The position numbers and the translations under genes were made by a program. DNA of 22,941 bases from Methanobrevibacter ruminantium. GTDB taxonomy: Archaea > Methanobacteriota > Methanobacteria > Methanobacteriales > Methanobacteriaceae. The notes beneath the pieces were generated by a model. That model saw only the letters and a list, made by a program, of their open reading frames with translations. It had not been told where the DNA came from and did no database searches. The DNA lies in contig NZ_JAEDCO010000027.1 in NCBI RefSeq assembly GCF_016294135.1, positions 1-22,941 on the forward strand, given 5' to 3'. This document shows, one piece after another, positions 15,745-22,941 of the stretch. Every line of letters starts with the position of its first letter. Positions within the stretch are counted from its first letter, which is position 1.

Positions 15745-15779
15745 CCAGGTTTTGCGCTCCGAAGGAGCGGAAAAGCTGG
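15745..15779. repeat. GC-rich interrupted inverted repeat just after the histone stop
   Basis: CCAG, TTTT and CGCTCC, then the loop GAA, then GGAGCG, AAAA and CTGG pair with each other, giving 14 bp in three blocks separated by symmetric single-base mismatches. The inner part is strikingly GC-rich for this DNA. It begins 3 bp beyond the histone stop codon and so belongs to its 3' end. It may be a terminator or RNA-stabilising hairpin, or the relic of a small mobile element. Confidence 0.5.
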
Positions 15780-15781
15780 GT

Positions 15782-15985
15782 CTATAATTCGCTAATAGCT
15801 AATTCGATGTCTTCAGCTTTAACGGTTTTACGTTTTGCTAATTCTGCGAATTTAATAGCTTTTTTAGCAATTTTAGCAACTTGTGCTTCTACGTAAGCGT
15901 TTAATTCTTTTTTAGCGTCTTCGCTTACTCTTTCAGCACCAGCATCTTTAATGATTCTTCCGATAGGAGCTACAGGAATTGCCAT
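15782..15985 (-). CDS. Archaeal histone (HMf family)
   Basis: The 67-aa protein MAIPVAPIGRIIKDAGAERV... is a single histone fold: helix 1 (APIGRIIKDAG), loop 1 (AERV), long helix 2 (SEDAKKELNAYVEAQVAKIAKKAIKFAELA), loop 2 (KRKTVKAED) and helix 3 (IELAISEL). It wraps DNA as a dimer and as larger stacks, and is an abundant chromatin protein in Methanobacteriales. The start at 15985 is preferred over an in-frame ATG at 15994 because GGAG lies about 10 nt upstream and the family begins with MAIPVAPIGRI. An upstream AT-rich region of nearly 500 bp separates it from hisG, transcribed divergently. Assignment is certain; which histone paralogue it is cannot be told from the window. Confidence 0.97.
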   Translation of the reverse strand: MAIPVAPIGRIIKDAGAERVSEDAKKELNAYVEAQVAKIAKKAIKFAELAKRKTVKAEDIELAISEL

Positions 15986-16476
15986 AAATATCATTCTCCA
16001 TAATTTTATTTTAAAAAACTATACTTATTACTAATGCAATAATTAGTGTAAACTTATTCAGACTTCATATTTTTAAAAAATACTAGCTAAACAAGCTTTT
16101 TTTCATAAGTACAATATTACTTATAATTTACTAGTATATAAAGGTTTCTAAAAAATAACCCTTATAACGCCTTTAATTAACAAAATATGATATATTAGGA
16201 TATAGAATTTGAATTCAGTAATTGTAATGATTTATAATTAAAAATCATTAACTATATATACAACAAATAAAATTCTAGCAATTCATATAGCATATAAAAA
16301 ATTAGTTTTTAAAAATTGAAACTAAACAAAAGTAAAATTTATTATTTCAACACATTACAAACTATGGAAAAACATTAGAAATTTTCAAAATTCAAACATA
16401 TTGAAAAATTGATTAATATTATATAGAAATAAAACTAAAATAATTGTAGATAAAAAATAATTAAATGGATGAAATC
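15986..16476. other. Divergent intergenic region between histone and hisG
   Basis: The 490-bp region is very AT-rich. A TAGTATATAAAGG stretch at 16132-16145 is a good TATA box on the plus strand. On the minus strand the same bases read CCTTTATATACTA and could start histone transcription with a leader of about 120 nt. ATTATATAGAAAT near 16418-16430 is the likely hisG TATA box, about 50 bp before its start. No open frame or structured RNA is recognised. Confidence 0.45.
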
Positions 16477-17340
16477 ATGAAACTTAAAATTGCAGTGCCG
16501 TCAAAGGGCAGAATCAGTGATCCTGCAGTAAGAATCTTGGAGAAGGCAGGGCTTGGCCTCAAGGACAGCACAAACAGAAAATTATTCTCACAAACTTACA
16601 ACGAAGATATAGACGTGATGTTTGCACGTGCTGCAGACATACCGGAATTTGTGGATGAAGGAATCTGTGACATGGGAATCACAGGATACGACCTCATAGA
16701 GGAAAACGATGCAGATGTTGAAATCCTCATTGACCTTAACTTCGGTGCAACCAAGCTTGTATTGGCTTCCCCTGATGACAGTGAAATAGAAACAAAGGAG
16801 GACCTAAAAGACGGAATGACAATAGCTACAGAGTTCCCAAACCTTACAAGGAAATACTTGGATGAAAACAATCTAGACATCAAGATCGTAAAGCTTACAG
16901 GATCAACTGAAATAGCTCCATTCATTGGAATAGCTGATGCAATCACAGACCTTACAAGCACAGGAACCACACTCAACATGAACCATTTGAAGATTGTTGA
17001 TACAATCCTTGAAAGCTCAATCAAATTAATTGCAAACAAGAAGTCATTTGAAGAGAAGAAAGACCTTGTGGAAGCTGTAAGCACTTCCATTCAAGGTGTG
17101 CTTGAAGCTGGAAGAAAAAAATTGCTTATGATGAATGTGGCTAAAAAGGATCTATGTGAAGTTCAAAAGGTCATGCCCGCAATGAGCGGACCAACCGTAT
17201 CTGAAGTGTTATCAAAAGAGGAAACAATGGCAGTTCAGGCAGTGGTTGGAGAGGATGAAGTGTTCGAGCTTGTAAACAAGCTTAGAAATGCAGGTGCACG
17301 TGACATTTTAGTCGTTCCAATAGAAAGAATCATTCAATAA
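16477..17340 (+). CDS. hisG: ATP phosphoribosyltransferase, long form
   Basis: HisG joins ATP and PRPP to make phosphoribosyl-ATP, the first step of histidine synthesis. The 287-aa product shows KIAVPSKGR (4-12), RAADIPEFVDEG (51-62), DMGITGYD (65-72) and the PRPP-binding GIADAITDLTSTGTTLNMN (151-169). A C-terminal ACT-like domain of about 80 residues (KVMPAMSGPTVSE onward) marks the long form, which is fed back by histidine and works without HisZ. The start at MKLKIAV is chosen because GGATGA lies 4 nt upstream and homologues begin MK-IAVPSKGR; an in-frame ATG at 16465 would add MDEI. It is followed after 14 bp by a fumarylacetoacetate hydrolase family gene, probably in the same transcript. 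No other his gene is nearby. Confidence 0.95.
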   Translation: MKLKIAVPSKGRISDPAVRILEKAGLGLKDSTNRKLFSQTYNEDIDVMFARAADIPEFVDEGICDMGITGYDLIEENDADVEILIDLNFGATKLVLASPDDSEIETKEDLKDGMTIATEFPNLTRKYLDENNLDIKIVKLTGSTEIAPFIGIADAITDLTSTGTTLNMNHLKIVDTILESSIKLIANKKSFEEKKDLVEAVSTSIQGVLEAGRKKLLMMNVAKKDLCEVQKVMPAMSGPTVSEVLSKEETMAVQAVVGEDEVFELVNKLRNAGARDILVVPIERIIQ

Positions 17341-17354
17341 ATTATTGTGGTTAA

Positions 17355-18161
17355 ATGAAATTCCTAAGATTCAAGAACAAGGCGGATAGTCTAAACAATG
17401 ACTTAAAAACCAAATCAGGTTTCCTAGACGATGAAGGCAAAGTCATCGAACTGAAGGGAGACATTCTAGACTATTTCAATAAGGACATAAAATCAATTTT
17501 AGACAATATGGTATCCTCACACAGCTTAGATGACATTGAAATACTGTCTCCAACTGAACCATCCAAGATAGTCTGCATTGGCCTCAATTACAAGGATCAT
17601 GCTAAGGAATTGAATCTGGACTTGCCGGAAAGTCCAGTGATTTTCATCAAGCCATCAACAACAATAAACAGAACAGACAACATAATCCTCTATCCGAAAG
17701 TCTCCAAGCAAATAGATTATGAAGGAGAGCTTGCTGTTGTAATTGGAAAGGAAACCAAGCAAGTAAGCGTTGAAGAAGCAGATGAATACATATTCGGATA
17801 CACAATAATAAATGACGTTACAGCAAGGGACTTCACCCTTGGAGACGGCCAATGGACAAGAGGAAAAAGCTGTGACGGATTCGCTCCAATGGGGCCATAT
17901 ATTGAAACATCACTTGACCCACTGAATCAAAACATCATAACCAAGGTAAATGGTAAAACAAGGCAAAACTCAAACACTTCACAAATGATATTCTCTCCGC
18001 AAGAAATCATATCCTATCTAAGCGAGACCATGACATTGAATGGAGGAGATGTAATAGCTACAGGAACACCCCCTGGAGTAGGGCCAATGGATGCAGATTC
18101 AATTGTTGAAGTGTCCATTGAGGATATAGGAACATTAAAGAACTATCTAATCAAGGAATAG
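17355..18161 (+). CDS. Fumarylacetoacetate hydrolase family protein
   Basis: The 268-aa protein has a short variable N-terminal domain and a C-terminal FAH catalytic domain from about residue 68: IVCIGLNYKDHAKEL (72-86), FIKPSTTI (97-104), DYEGELAVVIG (121-131), INDVTARD (152-159), GKSCDGFAPMGP (170-181) and ATGTPPGVG (235-243). E123, E125 and D154 are the expected metal ligands. Members hydrolyse or decarboxylate beta-diketo or oxaloacetate-type acids, for example oxaloacetate decarboxylase or acylpyruvase. In methanogens the substrate is not established, and I cannot choose one from the sequence. It lies 14 bp after hisG, suggesting co-transcription, and before a tiny membrane peptide and pyrB. 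Family is certain, substrate unknown. Confidence 0.93.
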   Translation: MKFLRFKNKADSLNNDLKTKSGFLDDEGKVIELKGDILDYFNKDIKSILDNMVSSHSLDDIEILSPTEPSKIVCIGLNYKDHAKELNLDLPESPVIFIKPSTTINRTDNIILYPKVSKQIDYEGELAVVIGKETKQVSVEEADEYIFGYTIINDVTARDFTLGDGQWTRGKSCDGFAPMGPYIETSLDPLNQNIITKVNGKTRQNSNTSQMIFSPQEIISYLSETMTLNGGDVIATGTPPGVGPMDADSIVEVSIEDIGTLKNYLIKE

Positions 18162-18212
18162 ATAAGTTATTATAATATTAATAAAAGAATAATAATTAAA
18201 TGAGGTGGAAAA

Positions 18213-18356
18213 ATGATATTTGAACTTATAATTATTGCAATCATATTAATGATCATCTTTGGTATCCTAAAATGGATGGTGAAAATCGGCATTAGAATAT
18301 TCTCTATAGGAGTTGTCTTATTCATCATTCTCATATTATTAGGAATACTATTATAA
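18213..18356 (+). CDS. 47-aa small membrane protein
   Basis: The frame MIFELIIIAIILMIIFGILK then WMVKIGIRIFSIGVVLFIIL and ILLGILL has GAGGTGG 5 nt before its ATG, an unusually good ribosome binding site. Two hydrophobic stretches (residues 2-19 and 28-47) are joined by a basic turn (KWMVKIGIR), so it probably forms a membrane hairpin. It sits 51 bp after the FAH gene and 62 bp before pyrB on the same strand. I know no family for it. Strong translation signals and a coherent hydrophobic pattern make it a likely real gene. Confidence 0.62.
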   Translation: MIFELIIIAIILMIIFGILKWMVKIGIRIFSIGVVLFIILILLGILL

Positions 18357-18403
18357 AACCATTAAAATACAAATGCAGACTTGTGTTTCAAGTGTAAAAA
18401 TCT

Positions 18404-18409
18404 AAGGAG
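18404..18409 (+). promoter_or_regulatory. Ribosome binding site pointing to an AUA start of pyrB
   Basis: AAGGAG is followed 9 nt later by ATA TTT GGC CAT, the first codons that fit the pyrB N-terminus. No ATG, GTG or TTG exists in this frame between the preceding stop (18395-18397) and the conserved STRTR motif, so this site decides the start. Confidence 0.6.
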
Positions 18410-18418
18410 CGTAATACT

Positions 18419-19342
18419 ATATTTGGCCATGAAAACCTTATTTCATTAAAGGATTTTGAAAAGGATGAAATTGAATTCATCTTAGATGAAGCAAGCAAAC
18501 TTGAAGATGTTGCTAAATCAAAGAAGTTATCCAGAGAGCTTGAAGGAAAAATATTAGGACTCTTATTCTACGAGCCTTCAACAAGAACAAGACTTTCCTT
18601 TGAAACTTCCATGAAAAGGCTTGGAGGGGAATGCATTGAGCTTGGAGACGCTTCCAACAGTTCAGTTGCTAAAGGGGAAAGCATTGCTGATACAGCAAAG
18701 ATGTTTGAATCATACTGTGATGCAATTGTAATAAGACACGACCTTGAAGGAGTGTCACGTTTCCTATCAGATATCGTGGATGTTCCAATCATTAATGCAG
18801 GAGATGGTGCAGGCCAACACCCAACCCAGACATTATTGGATCTTTACACCATCAAAAAGCACTTCGGAAAAATAGACGGATTGAACATAGCGCTTCTTGG
18901 AGACTTAAAATACGGCCGTACCGTACATTCCCTATCATACGCTTTAGGAATGTATGATGTGGAAATGACATTTGTCTCACCGGACCAGCTAAAGATGCCT
19001 AAGGAAACATTGCATGACCTTGAAGAGAACAATATCAAGTTCAAGGAAACTAATAACCTTAAGGACGTAATTGATGATGTTGATGTTCTCTATGTCACAA
19101 GAATCCAAAAGGAAAGATTCCCAGACGAAGAGGAATACGAGGAAATCAAGGGAGCTTACCTAATCAATAAGGAATTGCTTGAAGGAAAGGACCTTATCGT
19201 CATGCACCCGCTTCCAAGAATAGATGAGATTGCATATGATGTTGACGATACAAAGTACAACAAGTACTTTGAGCAGGCTGCAAATGCAATTCCAGTAAGA
19301 ATGGCTATCTTAAGAAACTTGATTACTCATAGGTATGAGTAA
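18419..19342 (+). CDS. pyrB: Aspartate carbamoyltransferase catalytic chain, apparent AUA start
   Basis: PyrB joins carbamoyl phosphate and aspartate to form N-carbamoyl-L-aspartate, the committed pyrimidine step. In archaea it works as trimers usually complexed with PyrI. Read from ATA at 18419 the product is 307 aa, the normal length, and shows carbamoyl-phosphate binding YEPSTRTRLSFETSM (51-65), GDGAGQHPTQTLLDLYTI, the aspartate-side QKERF and MHPLPRIDEI. The first ATG in frame (18611) would remove the first 64 residues including STRTR, so it cannot be the start. ATA lies 9 nt after AAGGAG, where an ATG would be expected. Either AUA initiates translation, or the ATG was lost by mutation or sequence error. 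The gene ends in a hairpin covering its stop codon. Confidence 0.92.
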   Translation: MFGHENLISLKDFEKDEIEFILDEASKLEDVAKSKKLSRELEGKILGLLFYEPSTRTRLSFETSMKRLGGECIELGDASNSSVAKGESIADTAKMFESYCDAIVIRHDLEGVSRFLSDIVDVPIINAGDGAGQHPTQTLLDLYTIKKHFGKIDGLNIALLGDLKYGRTVHSLSYALGMYDVEMTFVSPDQLKMPKETLHDLEENNIKFKETNNLKDVIDDVDVLYVTRIQKERFPDEEEYEEIKGAYLINKELLEGKDLIVMHPLPRIDEIAYDVDDTKYNKYFEQAANAIPVRMAILRNLITHRYE

Positions 19343-19343
19343 T
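19322..19343 (+). terminator. pyrB terminator hairpin overlapping the stop codon
   Basis: ATTACTCATA (19322-19331) and TATGAGTAAT (19334-19343) are perfect inverted arms around GG, and are followed by TACCTTTTACTTTTTTTATTT. The pyrB stop codon lies inside the second arm. A T-rich tail after the stem fits an intrinsic terminator for the plus strand. Confidence 0.55.
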
Positions 19344-19714
19344 TACCTTTTACTTTTTTTATTTAAATTATTCAATAATATAATAATTTCATTATAGATT
19401 TCTTCACTGACACCTACATTTTTCATATAGAATTTGCTATCATAATCAGCGTAATTCCTAAATCTTCTAATTTTTCTCAAGTTTTCACCTAAGGCTTTCT
19501 CATCACCATAAGATTTTTCCAATTCATTTATTAGAAATGAATGAGAACAATTGGAAGGAACTGTTTTTTGATATTTATCTTCATAATAATTCTTCACTAA
19601 GCCAAAAGCTGCATAATAAAAACGGCCTACAGCAGAACGTTGATACTCTTCCTTTTTGGAAATATTTTTCATACATCTTCCAACATCATAAAATTTATCC
19701 CAAGTGAAAGTCAA
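19343..19714 (-). CDS. HEPN-like protein (RNxADY variant), second unit
   Basis: The 123-aa helical protein has SAVGRFYYAAFGLV (27-40) and LRKIRRFRNYADYDSKF (79-95), the same two signature segments as the HEPN-like protein at 386. The catalytic histidine of classical HEPN RNases is again a tyrosine (R86 to Y91), so nuclease activity is doubtful. Its ATG overlaps the stop of the upstream partner gene by 4 bp (ATGA), a tight translational coupling. Its stop codon directly abuts the pyrB stop on the other strand with no spacer. The unit probably acts as a two-protein complex, in toxin-antitoxin style. Fold is well supported, role is inference. Confidence 0.74.
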   Translation of the reverse strand: MTFTWDKFYDVGRCMKNISKKEEYQRSAVGRFYYAAFGLVKNYYEDKYQKTVPSNCSHSFLINELEKSYGDEKALGENLRKIRRFRNYADYDSKFYMKNVGVSEEIYNEIIILLNNLNKKSKR

Positions 19715-20055
19715 AACAATACCTCCACTAATAGCAAACGCTTTACCTTGCAGTTAGAGACTTTCAAGCCATCTATTTCCCTTTCTAAATCATGCAACTT
19801 TTTACGATTGGTTTTGAATTCCTTTTCATCACCATGAATGCATAGCATCAAATCTTCCAAATCCTTTATTTCAGGATCTGTTGCATATGATAATGAATAG
19901 AAATAATCTGGAAAATAAGATTCAAGCAAAGGATAGACTTTCTCAATTAACTCCAATAACCCAGTATTGGAACGAATAAAATCAATAATCTCTTTTTGAT
20001 TGATTAATTTAAAATTATCTAATATGCAATCTCTTTTATTTTCTTCAATTAACAT
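19711..20055 (-). CDS. Partner protein of the second HEPN-like gene
   Basis: The 114-aa product reads LDNFKLINQKEIIDFIRSN (12-30), LLELIEKVYPLLESYFPDYFYSL (33-55), DPEIKDLEDLMLCIHGDEKEF (60-80) and DLEREIDGLKVSN (89-101). I have no family name, although the YFPD...L...DPEI...L...I pattern is familiar from small proteins encoded just before HEPN-like genes. It overlaps the HEPN-like gene by 4 bp and has GTGAT just before its ATG. A frameshifted near-copy lies directly upstream, so the unit grew by partner duplication. It likely binds or restrains the HEPN-like protein. No membrane segment or catalytic motif is visible. Confidence 0.68.
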   Translation of the reverse strand: MLIEENKRDCILDNFKLINQKEIIDFIRSNTGLLELIEKVYPLLESYFPDYFYSLSYATDPEIKDLEDLMLCIHGDEKEFKTNRKKLHDLEREIDGLKVSNCKVKRLLLVEVLF

Positions 20056-20084
20056 ACTATCACTTGTATCAAATCATATATCAA

Positions 20085-20410
20085 CTAAAAGTAATGGTTA
20101 ACATTACAATTAGAAACTTTCAATTTCTCTATTTCATTTTCTAATTCTTTTAATCTCAAACAATCCTCATCATAAACTTTTTCATCCCCATTAATAAATA
20201 GCATGATATGCTCGAGATTGATAATTTCAGGATCTATTGAATATAATAAACAATAAGAATATTTTGGAAAATAGCTTTTTAGCAAAGGATATGCTTTTCT
20301 ATTAATTCCAATAAACCATTATGAGAACTTATAAAATTTATTATCTCATCACGATTTATCAATTTAAAATTATCCAATACACACCCCTTTTTACTTTCAT
20401 GTATTATCAA
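20085..20410 (-). pseudogene. Frameshifted duplicate of the HEPN partner gene
   Basis: From a TTG at 20410, preceded by GGTGAT, the frame reads LIIHESKKGCVLDNFKLINR then DEIINFISSHNGLLELIEK, matching the intact partner, and stops after KHILC. Restoring one A in the run before GCATATCC continues as the same protein: YPLLKSYFPKYSYCLLYSID, PEIINLEHIMLFINGDEKVY and LENEIEKLKVSNCNVN. The single-base loss in an A-run may be a mutation, a reversible slippage switch or a sequence error. The tail after KVSNC also differs and ends 10 residues early. It lies about 30 bp before the intact copy in the same direction. Confidence 0.72.
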
Positions 20411-20561
20411 AATATCACCTTTTTTAAAAATTAATTAAATATCTTTATTTCTTAAATAATAGTTTAAAAAAAGTTATATTTAAATGTAACTAAACTAAAA
20501 AGTCTTTTTAACGAAATTAAATCAATTTTATAGTGATACAGTAAAATTAGAGTGATTTTAA

Positions 20562-20585
20562 CAGATATAGTTTTATATAGTAAAC
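20562..20585 (+). repeat. 24-bp exact repeat, copy 2
   Basis: Identical over 24 bp to 12373-12396, where the sequence carries the TATA box of the DUF6998-like gene. Here it is followed only by a 4-codon frame (AGGAAAATGAAAAAATTATAA) and then the tail of the permease gene, so it may be an orphaned promoter left after loss of a gene, or a shared regulator site. Confidence 0.6.
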
Positions 20586-20634
20586 CATAGGAAAATGAAA
20601 AAATTATAATAAAAAAAAGAAAAATTATGGAAAT

Positions 20635-22929
20635 CTATTCATTGCTCTTCAAGGATTCAACCATATTCACCTTCTTGATCTTTCTTGAAAATGCTAGATT
20701 AACAAGAACAGACAATCCAAAGGTAATGAGGAAACTAACAACAAAATTCCATAAGTAAATGTTGATTGGGAAGCAATACTCATCACCAGTTGACCCCATC
20801 ATGATTCCCATCAAGATATAAGCTCCTGGAATAGCTAGAATAAACCCAATGGTTGAGAACCATAGGTTTTGAGTAAGCAAAAGCCTTCTCAAGCTTTTTG
20901 AATTGAATCCAAGAACCTTGAGGGTCGCAAGTTCCCTTTGAATCTCAGTGAATGACAACAGGCCTAAATTATACAATACCACAACTGCCAAGACAATTGC
21001 AAAGGTAGTGAGGACACTTACCATCAAGTCCAATGCTTCAGTCATTGTGTTCCATCCCTTTCTGATGTCTTCACTTGTTGTAATACTGCTTACTCCAGTA
21101 TAGTTTTCCTTCACGTCCTTTTGGGTTAAGACAACATTTGTGCTGTAGTTGTAGTCATCCCCTCCAATCTCATCAAAGACTTCAGGAGACATTATCAATC
21201 CTTGGCCGAATGGAATGGAATAGGTTTCTGTAATCTCTGAATCAATCCATTTAGGGTTTCCTGCAACATGCCACCTTACCTTATCTCCGACCTTCAATCC
21301 AAGAACTTCAGCCATCTTGTCTGAAATGGCTATTCCATCAGGATCAAGATGTATATAGTTTCTATTAGCATCTGTGACCTTGTAATACTCTGAATCGTTC
21401 ATTACCGTAAGGGTTCCTGTCTTCTTGATTCCCTTATACTTCAACTCAATGGCCTCTTCCCGAATTCCTTCACCGCCAGTCTCATCCAGGATATGATCCA
21501 ATTGTGAATCTGTAATGTTTTCCTCCAATATCAACTTAGAATTGAAGTTATAGATCTGATTGTACTGCCAATCCTCAACATCGTTGATTGAATCGACCAT
21601 TCCAAATGCAGACATTACCAAAAGGGCACATGCAAACACTCCAAAGACACTCATGATAGCTCTGGTCTTGTTCCTTTTTGCATCCCTATAGTTCCATCTT
21701 TCATTGAAGCTGAACCTTTTCCATATCTTTGTCCTTTCAATGAGGCCTGAACTTACAAGCTTTGGAGCCTTTGGCCTGATTGTTTCTGCAGGATTCTCAT
21801 CGCTGATTCCCTTTACTGAAATGTAGCTTATCAATACTGAAGATACAACCATAAGTCCTGCTACAGCAAAGAAGCTGATGTCCCATGAAGGTCCCCAGCT
21901 AGGAAGTGAATAGGTTGAAGACATTGTTGGGTAGAAGAGATATGGTATGGTCAAAGGACCTATGACAAGCCCTAAAACAGAACCTGTAAGAGACAAGACA
22001 AATCCATAGGATAGGTAATGAAGAATGATTGAATTGTTGCTGTATCCCATTGCCTTCAATGTACCAATCTGCATCCTTTGAGCTGAAATGACACGAGACA
22101 TGGTAGTAACCAAAGTCAAAAGTGATACAAGCACAAATATCGCAGGGAAAATTCCTGAAAACATCTGGTGTTGTGATATCTCATCCTGCAATGTCTTTAT
22201 CCCAACATTATTGTCACGGTCGACATACTGAACATATGCCTTTTGACCCAATTCTTCCTCCAATGCAGACTTGAAGTCCTTCTCATCCAATTCCTCATAG
22301 CCATCAAGAGCTATTGTATTATACACAATGTCAAAATCAGCGCCTTTAGATGGGATGTAAGCAAAGCCCACTTGAGAAAAGTCTGGAAGCAAACTGCCTT
22401 CTTGGATATAATAGACATATTCCGGTGAATACATTATTCCCCTAACTGTTTTAGATACTTCCTTTCCATCGAACTTTAAGGTGATCTTATCTCCAATATC
22501 CAGATTACGGCCATCTGCAAACCTTTTGTCAATCCAGATTCCTTCCTCATCATTTGGATTGAAGTCTTGCCCTTTAAACAGATAGAATTTAGAGATGTTC
22601 TGCTTTCCCTCTACAATATGTAGAGTGATGTCAGGGTCTGAAGAGTAATTAGCAACCGTATCGACTACCATCTCCCTTTGGGCATCCTTGATTTCATCCA
22701 TGGACTTTATATCGGAAAATACATCATCAGCGATTTCCTCTCCATAAATCCAGCCATCAGCAAGGTTGGTGTCTTCATAATAGCTGCTTGACACCTCTAC
22801 CAATCCTACAGCTTCACCGCTGATTCCTGTAAATGCAAAGACTCCTATAAGAGCCATTAAAAAAATAGAGAGAAACTGGGCCTTATGATCCTTGAAATCA
22901 CGTAGCATTTTCCTAAATAGCATTTTCAT
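20635..22929 (-). CDS. ABC transporter permease, FtsX family, two-domain
   Basis: The 764-aa protein has an N-terminal transmembrane helix (AQFLSIFLMALIGVFAFTGIS, about 18-38), an extracytoplasmic domain and a first FtsX unit of three helices (IFPAIFVLVSLLTLVTTMSR, YGFVLSLTGSVLGLVIGPL and ISFFAVAGLMVVSSVLISYIS). A second membrane anchor (AIMSVFGVFACALLVMSAFG), another extracytoplasmic domain and a C-terminal FtsX unit (VLTTFAIVLAVVVLYNLGLL onward) follow. Both units carry the coupling segment TLKAMGY or TLKVLGF. It ends with the usual KKVNMVESLKSNE tail. Such permeases move lipids, lipoproteins or peptides with a separate ATPase, which must lie upstream beyond the window edge. GTGATAAT precedes the ATG, so the gene is complete. 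Substrate unknown. Confidence 0.9.
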   Translation of the reverse strand: MKMLFRKMLRDFKDHKAQFLSIFLMALIGVFAFTGISGEAVGLVEVSSSYYEDTNLADGWIYGEEIADDVFSDIKSMDEIKDAQREMVVDTVANYSSDPDITLHIVEGKQNISKFYLFKGQDFNPNDEEGIWIDKRFADGRNLDIGDKITLKFDGKEVSKTVRGIMYSPEYVYYIQEGSLLPDFSQVGFAYIPSKGADFDIVYNTIALDGYEELDEKDFKSALEEELGQKAYVQYVDRDNNVGIKTLQDEISQHQMFSGIFPAIFVLVSLLTLVTTMSRVISAQRMQIGTLKAMGYSNNSIILHYLSYGFVLSLTGSVLGLVIGPLTIPYLFYPTMSSTYSLPSWGPSWDISFFAVAGLMVVSSVLISYISVKGISDENPAETIRPKAPKLVSSGLIERTKIWKRFSFNERWNYRDAKRNKTRAIMSVFGVFACALLVMSAFGMVDSINDVEDWQYNQIYNFNSKLILEENITDSQLDHILDETGGEGIREEAIELKYKGIKKTGTLTVMNDSEYYKVTDANRNYIHLDPDGIAISDKMAEVLGLKVGDKVRWHVAGNPKWIDSEITETYSIPFGQGLIMSPEVFDEIGGDDYNYSTNVVLTQKDVKENYTGVSSITTSEDIRKGWNTMTEALDLMVSVLTTFAIVLAVVVLYNLGLLSFTEIQRELATLKVLGFNSKSLRRLLLTQNLWFSTIGFILAIPGAYILMGIMMGSTGDEYCFPINIYLWNFVVSFLITFGLSVLVNLAFSRKIKKVNMVESLKSNE

Positions 22930-22941
22930 ATTATCACTTTT

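Noticed and set aside
16596..17090. Reverse-strand open frame of 164 codons
   Set aside because: It is antisense to hisG, whose motifs are unmistakable, and has a serine-rich composition typical of a shadow frame.
18611..19342. A short pyrB starting at the first ATG
   Set aside because: It would remove the carbamoyl-phosphate-binding STRTR motif, which is encoded in frame just upstream along with the rest of the N-terminal domain.

Overview
The window looks like chromosomal DNA of a Methanobrevibacter-like methanogenic archaeon (Methanobacteriales). The evidence is a 67-residue archaeal histone of the HMf type, very AT-rich intergenic DNA with archaeal TATA boxes (TTTATATA), GGTGA/GGAGG-type ribosome binding sites, and archaeal-style hisG (long form) and pyrB. 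The genus is an inference from these genes, not a measured placement.

Layout. (1) 1-802: a two-gene unit, a small unknown protein followed by a HEPN-like protein. (2) 868-3170: two decayed copies of the restriction gene mcrC that share about 220 bp, separated by a multi-span membrane protein gene. (3) 3390-7142: a giant protein of about 1250 aa with an N-terminal SEC-C zinc motif and a C-terminal PD-(D/E)XK nuclease site. (4) 7477-12202: a type II restriction-modification locus. Two overlapping m5C methyltransferase genes run forward; a LlaMI/MutH-like endonuclease and a 520-aa protein with HhH-GPD glycosylase and [4Fe-4S] features run in reverse towards them, with a hairpin between. (5) 12412-12939: a divergent DUF6998-like, probably nuclease-fold gene. 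(6) 12993-15678: a secreted small protein, an Rpn-like PD-(D/E)XK protein and a frameshifted paralogue of it that has lost the catalytic lysine. (7) 15782-19342: core genes, namely the histone, hisG, a fumarylacetoacetate hydrolase family gene, a 47-aa membrane peptide and pyrB. (8) 19343-20410: a second HEPN-like unit with a duplicated and frameshifted partner. (9) 20635-22929: a FtsX-type ABC permease.

Regions 1-6 read as a defence island: visibly more AT-rich than the core genes, full of nuclease folds, with several broken or duplicated genes, and with a second HEPN unit beyond the core block. The restriction-modification system is the best-defined functional unit. The second methyltransferase carries an N-terminal HTH-like segment and a Dcm-like target recognition region, which together with the LlaMI-like nuclease suggest a CCNGG or CCWGG target. 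The glycosylase-like protein may repair T:G mismatches left by m5C deamination, or may be an effector. The most novel items are that glycosylase, the SEC-C/nuclease giant, the apparent AUA start codon of pyrB, and a pair of long palindromes 32 bp apart upstream of the broken Rpn paralogue.
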